DNA of 8,013 nucleotides from Actinomycetes bacterium (GTDB lineage Bacteria; Actinomycetota; Actinomycetes; Actinomycetales; Cellulomonadaceae): positions 1-8,013 of the forward strand of contig JAEWGQ010000238.1 of assembly GCA_023388235.1 (NCBI GenBank). The letters are read 5' to 3'. Position numbers and translations under genes: made by a program. A model generated the notes under the pieces. It had not been told where the DNA came from and ran no database searches. It worked only from the letters and a program-made list of their open reading frames with translations. Below are positions 4,543 through 8,013 of the stretch, one piece after another. Numbering within the stretch: position 1 is the stretch's first letter; each line of letters starts with the position of its first letter.

Positions 4543-6990
4543 ATGACCTCCTCCACCCCCGGGGTGCTCGCCACCCCCGTCACCCGACGGTCGTTCGTGC
4601 GCTGGAGCGCCGCCGCCGGTGGTGCCGCCGCCGCGGCCGGCGCCGGCCTCCGGTTCGGCCTGCTGCCGATCGAGCCCGCCGGCGCCGCGACCGGCGCCTC
4701 GGACGCGGCGGACGGGCCGCGCCAGGTGTGGTCCGCGTGCATGGTGAACTGCGGCTCGCGCTGCCCGGTGCTGCTGACCGTCACCGACGGCCAGGTCACG
4801 CGCGTGGACGCCGAGCCGACCGGGGGCGACGACACCGACCTGCCGCAGATCCGCGCGTGCGTCCGCGGCCGGGCCATCCGGCAGCGCATCCACAACGCCG
4901 ACCGGCTGAAGTACCCGATGCGCCGCGTGGGTCCCCGCGGCTCCGGGGAGTTCGAGCGGATCACGTGGGACGAGGCGTTCGACGAGATCGCCACCCGCCT
5001 GCGCTCCACCATCGAGAAGTACGGCAACGAGGCCGTCTACCTGAACTACGGCACCGGCGTGCTCGGCGCCACCGTCGCGTGCTCCTGGCCGCCCGCGTCC
5101 ACCGGCGTCGCCCGGCTGATGAACCTGGTCGGCGGCTACCTCAACCACTACGCCGACTACTCGACGGCGCAGATCACCGCCGCGTACCCGTACCACTACG
5201 GCGACTGGGTCTCCGGCAACTCGTTCGACGACATGGTGAACTCCCGCCTCGTCGTGATGTTCGGCAACAACCCGCACGAGACGCGCATGAGCGGCGGCGG
5301 CGAGCTGTTCGTCACCACCCGCGCGAAGCAGCAGTCGCAGGTCCGCACGATCGTCATCGACCCGCGGCAGTCGGACACGGCCGTCACGCTCGCCGACGAG
5401 TGGGTGCCGCTGCGGCCGAACACCGACGCCGCCCTCGTGGCCGGCATGGCGCACGTCATGGTGACCGAGGGCCTGCACGACCAGGCGTTCCTCGACCGGT
5501 ACTGCGTGGGCTTCGACGAGGAGCACCTGCCGGAGGGCGCGCCCGCCGGGTCGTCCTACCGCTCGTACGTCCTCGGCGAGGGCCCCGACGGCATCGAGAA
5601 GACCCCGGAGTGGGCCGCCCGGGTCACCGGCGTCCCCGCCGGCACCATCGTCCGGCTCGCCCGCGAGATCGCCGGCACCAAGCCGTGCAGCATCAACCAG
5701 GGCTGGGGCCCGCAGCGGCACTCCAACGGCGAGAACTCCGCCCGCGCCGTGTTCACCCTGGCCGCCCTCATCGGGCAGGTCGGCGTGCCCGGCGGCGGGA
5801 CCGGCGGGCGCGAGGCCGCGTACAAGATGCGCAGCGCGTCGTTCCCGACGCTGGAGAACCCGATCACGACCGCGGTGTCCAACTTCAACTGGACCGACGC
5901 GATCTACCGGCACGACGAGATGACCGCGCTGTCCGACGGGGTGCAGGGCGCCGACCGGCTGACGGCCCCGATCCGGTTCATCTGGCAGTACGCCGGCAAC
6001 GCCCTGGTCAACCAGCACGGCGACATCAACCGGACCGGGGAGATCCTGGCCGAGCCCGACGACCTGCACATCGTCGTCATCGAGCACCAGATGACGGTGT
6101 CCGCCCGGTACGCGGACATCCTGCTGCCGGACGCGTCGACCGCCGAGCAGATCGACATCGCGAAGCAGGGTTCCGCGGGCCCGCTCGGGTACATCGTCCT
6201 GGCCGACCAGGCGATCGAGCCCATGTGGGAGTGCAAGCCGGTGTACGAGATCCTCACCGGGGTCGCGGAGCGGCTCGGCGTCGAGGCGGAGTTCACCGAG
6301 GGCAAGTCGCAGGAGGACTGGGTCCGCGACGTGGTCCGGCGCACCCAGGCGCTGACCCCCGGCGTGCCCGACTTCGAGACCTTCCGCGAGCAGGGCATCT
6401 ACAAGGAGATGAACCCGGGCGACCCGGTCGTGCCGCTCGCCGACTTCCGGGCCGACCCCGAGGCCAACCCCCTGACCACCCCGTCCGGGAAGATCGAGAT
6501 CTACTCGGCCGCGCTCGCCGAGGTCGCCGCGACGTGGGAGCTCCCCGAGGGCGACCGCATCACCCCGCTGCCCGAGTACCTCGCCTCCCGCGAGGGGCCC
6601 GAGGACCCGCTGCGCGAGACCTACCCCCTGCAGCTCATCGGGCACCACTACAAGGGCCGGACGCACTCCACGTACGGCAACGTGCCGTGGCTGCAGGAGG
6701 CGCACCCGCAGCACATGTGGCTGAACCCGGCGGACGCCCGGGCCCGCGGGATCGAGAACGGCGACGTCGTCGAGGTCTTCAACGACCGCGGCCGCGTGCG
6801 GATCCCCGCGCGGGTCACGCCCCGCATCGCCCCCGGGGTGGTGTCCATCCCGCAGGGCGCGTGGTTCCGGCCCGACGCCGACGGCGTGGACCTCGGCGGG
6901 TGCACGAACACGCTCACCAGCCTGCACCCGTCGCCGCTCGCCAAGGGCAACGCGCAGCACTCCAACCTCGTCGAGGTGGAGAAGGCCTAG
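4543..6990 (+). CDS. dmsA: DMSO reductase family molybdopterin catalytic subunit A, paralogue 2 (Tat-exported)
   Basis: A second complete catalytic subunit, 815 residues, strongly similar to DmsA1 from end to end and closer to E. coli DmsA in the active-site loop. The Tat signal is TRRSF at residues 14-18, with the Ala/Gly-rich segment to about residue 50. The [4Fe-4S] motif is Cys66-x3-Cys70-x3-Cys74-x31-Cys106. Residues 169-194 contain YGTGVLGATVACSWPP; Ser181 aligns with the molybdenum-ligand serine of E. coli DmsA (Ser176, mature numbering). The preceding residue, Cys180, replaces an Arg in the E. coli protein as I recall it. GNNPHETRMSGGG recurs at 241-253, and the C-terminal dinucleotide-binding domain ends with SPLAKGNAQHSNLVEVEKA. 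No second B or C subunit follows, so it presumably pairs with the upstream DmsB-DmsC. DMSO or N-oxide reduction is likely from the family; the exact substrate cannot be read from sequence. Confidence 0.93.
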   Translation: MTSSTPGVLATPVTRRSFVRWSAAAGGAAAAAGAGLRFGLLPIEPAGAATGASDAADGPRQVWSACMVNCGSRCPVLLTVTDGQVTRVDAEPTGGDDTDLPQIRACVRGRAIRQRIHNADRLKYPMRRVGPRGSGEFERITWDEAFDEIATRLRSTIEKYGNEAVYLNYGTGVLGATVACSWPPASTGVARLMNLVGGYLNHYADYSTAQITAAYPYHYGDWVSGNSFDDMVNSRLVVMFGNNPHETRMSGGGELFVTTRAKQQSQVRTIVIDPRQSDTAVTLADEWVPLRPNTDAALVAGMAHVMVTEGLHDQAFLDRYCVGFDEEHLPEGAPAGSSYRSYVLGEGPDGIEKTPEWAARVTGVPAGTIVRLAREIAGTKPCSINQGWGPQRHSNGENSARAVFTLAALIGQVGVPGGGTGGREAAYKMRSASFPTLENPITTAVSNFNWTDAIYRHDEMTALSDGVQGADRLTAPIRFIWQYAGNALVNQHGDINRTGEILAEPDDLHIVVIEHQMTVSARYADILLPDASTAEQIDIAKQGSAGPLGYIVLADQAIEPMWECKPVYEILTGVAERLGVEAEFTEGKSQEDWVRDVVRRTQALTPGVPDFETFREQGIYKEMNPGDPVVPLADFRADPEANPLTTPSGKIEIYSAALAEVAATWELPEGDRITPLPEYLASREGPEDPLRETYPLQLIGHHYKGRTHSTYGNVPWLQEAHPQHMWLNPADARARGIENGDVVEVFNDRGRVRIPARVTPRIAPGVVSIPQGAWFRPDADGVDLGGCTNTLTSLHPSPLAKGNAQHSNLVEVEKA

Positions 6991-6993
6991 GAC

Positions 6994-7038
6994 GCCCCGC
7001 CCGCGGGACCTTCGACCCCCGGTTCCCGGGGGCGGGGC
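6994..7038 (+). terminator. GC-rich hairpin between dmsA2 and the chaperone gene
   Basis: GCCCCGCCCGCGGG (6994-7007) pairs with CCCGGGGGCGGGGC (7025-7038) at 13 of 14 positions, with one G-G mismatch. Inside, ACC (7008-7010) can pair with GGT (7021-7023), leaving T7024 bulged and a loop of about ten bases. It begins three bases after the dmsA2 stop and has no T-run behind it. Like the hairpin after dmsC, it may reduce read-through or protect the upstream message; the chaperone still has its own ribosome binding site downstream. Confidence 0.5.
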
Positions 7039-7065
7039 CCGCAGGCTGGACGCACACCACCGACC

Positions 7066-7070
7066 GAGGG
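7066..7070 (+). promoter_or_regulatory. Ribosome binding site of the chaperone gene
   Basis: GAGGG at 7066-7070 stands six bases before ATG 7077-7079, supporting that start. Confidence 0.6.
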
Positions 7071-7076
7071 AACGTC

Positions 7077-7733
7077 ATGTCCGCCGCACCAGCCGCCCAG
7101 CGCGACACGCTGGCCCAGCACCTCGACGACCTCGCCGGGTGCTACACCTTCGTGTCCCGCCTGCTCCTCGCCTCCCCCGACCCGGACCTGCTCGAGCGCG
7201 TCCGCCAGCCCGGCCTCATGGCGGGGTGGCCGCTGCGCGACGCCGACTCCCGGACGGGCGTCGAGCTGCTGGTGCGCGGCGCGGACAGCGACGTGCTTCC
7301 CCTCGCGCGGGACCACCAGGCGCTGTTCGTCGGCCCCGGGCCGCTGCTGGCCGCGCCGTACGAGTCGGTGTACCGCAGCCGCGACCGGCTGCTGTTCGAG
7401 GAGTCGACGTTCGAGGTCCGGGCCGCGTACCGGGCGTACGGGCGCGTCGCCCCGGCCCTGAACAAGGAGCCGGACGACCACCTGGGCCTCGAGCTCGACT
7501 TCCTCGCGCACCTCTGCGTCCGGGCGCTCGACGCGATGGACGCCGGCGACGAGGACGCCACGGACGCGGCCCTCGCGGCGCAGGAGTCGTTCCTCACCGA
7601 GCACACGCTCGTCTGGGGGCCGCAGTGCCTGGACCTCGTGCGCGAGCACGCCCGGACGGACTTCTACCGCGGGGTCGGGGCGCTCGGCGCGGGGCTGCTC
7701 GCGCACGCCCGGAGCATCCTCGTCGGGGACTGA
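7077..7733 (+). CDS. TorD/DmsD-family molybdoenzyme maturation chaperone
   Basis: A 218-residue, mostly helical, cytoplasmic protein of the TorD/DmsD/NarJ chaperone family, of typical length. Such proteins bind the twin-arginine signal peptide or core of the catalytic subunit and hold it for cofactor insertion and export. Two family hallmarks are clear: LFVGPGPLLAAPYESVY at residues 83-99, and EPDDHLGLELDFLAHL at 131-146, the classic E-P-D-x-H-x-x-x-E-L-x-F pattern. No signal peptide or membrane segment is seen. Its place behind two Tat-signal catalytic subunits suggests that it serves both; their signals share TRRSFV(K/R)WSAAAGG, so one chaperone recognising both is plausible. It could be named dmsD or torD, but sequence alone does not decide. 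The next gene starts one base after the stop, implying co-transcription. Confidence 0.9.
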   Translation: MSAAPAAQRDTLAQHLDDLAGCYTFVSRLLLASPDPDLLERVRQPGLMAGWPLRDADSRTGVELLVRGADSDVLPLARDHQALFVGPGPLLAAPYESVYRSRDRLLFEESTFEVRAAYRAYGRVAPALNKEPDDHLGLELDFLAHLCVRALDAMDAGDEDATDAALAAQESFLTEHTLVWGPQCLDLVREHARTDFYRGVGALGAGLLAHARSILVGD

Positions 7734-7734
7734 C

Positions 7735-8013
7735 GTGCCCGGGGCGGACGCCGCCTCCGACGCCGTCGGGGGCCTGGTCCGGTGGCTCGCGTGGCAGCCG
7801 GACCCGCTGCCGCTGCACGTGGTGTGCCCCGACGGCGGCGCCCGGGTCCCGGCGCCCCGCGGTGCGGCCGTCGTCCGGCTGCCGGTCTGCGCGGCGGACC
7901 TGCCCGTGTCGGCGTGGCTGGAGCTCGTCGCCGCCGGCGCCACCGCCGTCACCGTGCACGCGCCGCACCCGCTGCCCGGCGCCCCCGCCGACGCGCTGCC
8001 GACCGCGCAGGCC
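7735..8013 (+). CDS. Partial 5' end of an unrecognised protein, co-transcribed with the chaperone
   Basis: An open frame from GTG 7735 runs 93 codons to the window edge without a stop. It starts one base after the chaperone stop, with GGGGA at 7725-7729 five bases upstream, and codon use matches the neighbours. The visible part begins MPGADAASDAVGGLVRWLAW and includes VVCPDGG, VVRLPVCAADLPVSAWLELV and AAGATAVTVHAPHP. There is no signal peptide, Fe-S cysteine cluster or membrane segment so far (cysteines only near residues 31 and 54). The layout of a VRLPVC strand, a helix ending in AAGA and a VTVHAPHP strand faintly recalls the small iron-sulfur/MvhD-like domain of heterodisulfide reductases, which reads roughly VRxPC...LEALxAGADGVLVxGCHP. 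That is a weak inference. A role linked to molybdoenzyme maturation or electron supply is suggested only by position. Confidence 0.55.
   Translation, partial: MPGADAASDAVGGLVRWLAWQPDPLPLHVVCPDGGARVPAPRGAAVVRLPVCAADLPVSAWLELVAAGATAVTVHAPHPLPGAPADALPTAQA

Noticed and set aside
4309..6960. Long antisense open frame opposite dmsA2
   Set aside because: Same cause: it mirrors the codon bias of the sense gene and has a low-complexity translation.
4449..7076. Open stretch upstream of the chaperone in the same frame
   Set aside because: It is the shadow of dmsA2. The chaperone motifs begin only after ATG 7077, which has its own ribosome binding site.
1..8013. CRISPR arrays, tRNA or rRNA genes, insertion sequences, selenocysteine TGA codons
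   Set aside because: No regularly spaced repeats, cloverleaf structure, transposase or terminal inverted repeats were seen, and none of the main genes has an internal in-frame TGA.

Overview
The window is very GC-rich, with third codon positions almost all G or C. This points to a high-GC actinobacterium, possibly of the Cellulomonas group (genus is a guess from composition and gene type, not a search). All supported genes lie on the + strand. Together they form a membrane-anchored molybdoenzyme locus of the DmsABC (dimethyl sulfoxide / N-oxide reductase) family.

Layout: (1) The 3' end of a gene resembling a molybdenum-cofactor nucleotidyltransferase (2-199). (2) A 213-bp leader (200-412) with a T-rich tract, two adjacent perfect inverted repeats and three copies of GTCACGG: the likely control region. 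(3) dmsA1 (413-2854), a Tat-exported molybdopterin catalytic subunit. (4) dmsB (2851-3480), a protein with four [4Fe-4S] clusters, overlapping dmsA1 by an ATGA. (5) dmsC (3483-4403), an integral membrane quinol-oxidising anchor. (6) A 139-bp gap with a strong 17-bp hairpin. (7) dmsA2 (4543-6990), a second complete Tat-exported catalytic subunit. (8) An 86-bp gap with another GC-rich hairpin. (9) A TorD/DmsD-type chaperone (7077-7733). (10) The 5' part of an unrecognised gene (7735 to the window end), one base after the chaperone stop.

Inferred working model: menaquinol is oxidised at DmsC, electrons pass through the four Fe-S clusters of DmsB to the Fe-S cluster and bis-MGD molybdenum of a catalytic subunit outside the membrane, and an oxidised substrate such as DMSO or an N-oxide is reduced. 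The cytoplasmic chaperone would hold DmsA1 and/or DmsA2 until cofactor loading and Tat export. Two catalytic paralogues with only one B, one C and one chaperone recall the Escherichia coli ynfEFGH-dmsD arrangement, but the order here is A-B-C-A'-D.

The most interesting feature is that the paralogues differ in the loop that should carry the molybdenum ligand. DmsA2 keeps the E. coli DmsA-like Ser-Trp-Pro-Pro loop, while DmsA1 has a loop about six residues shorter without it. They may therefore use different substrates while sharing one electron-transfer module. I see no wholly new type of system, no mobile element, no CRISPR array and no RNA gene.
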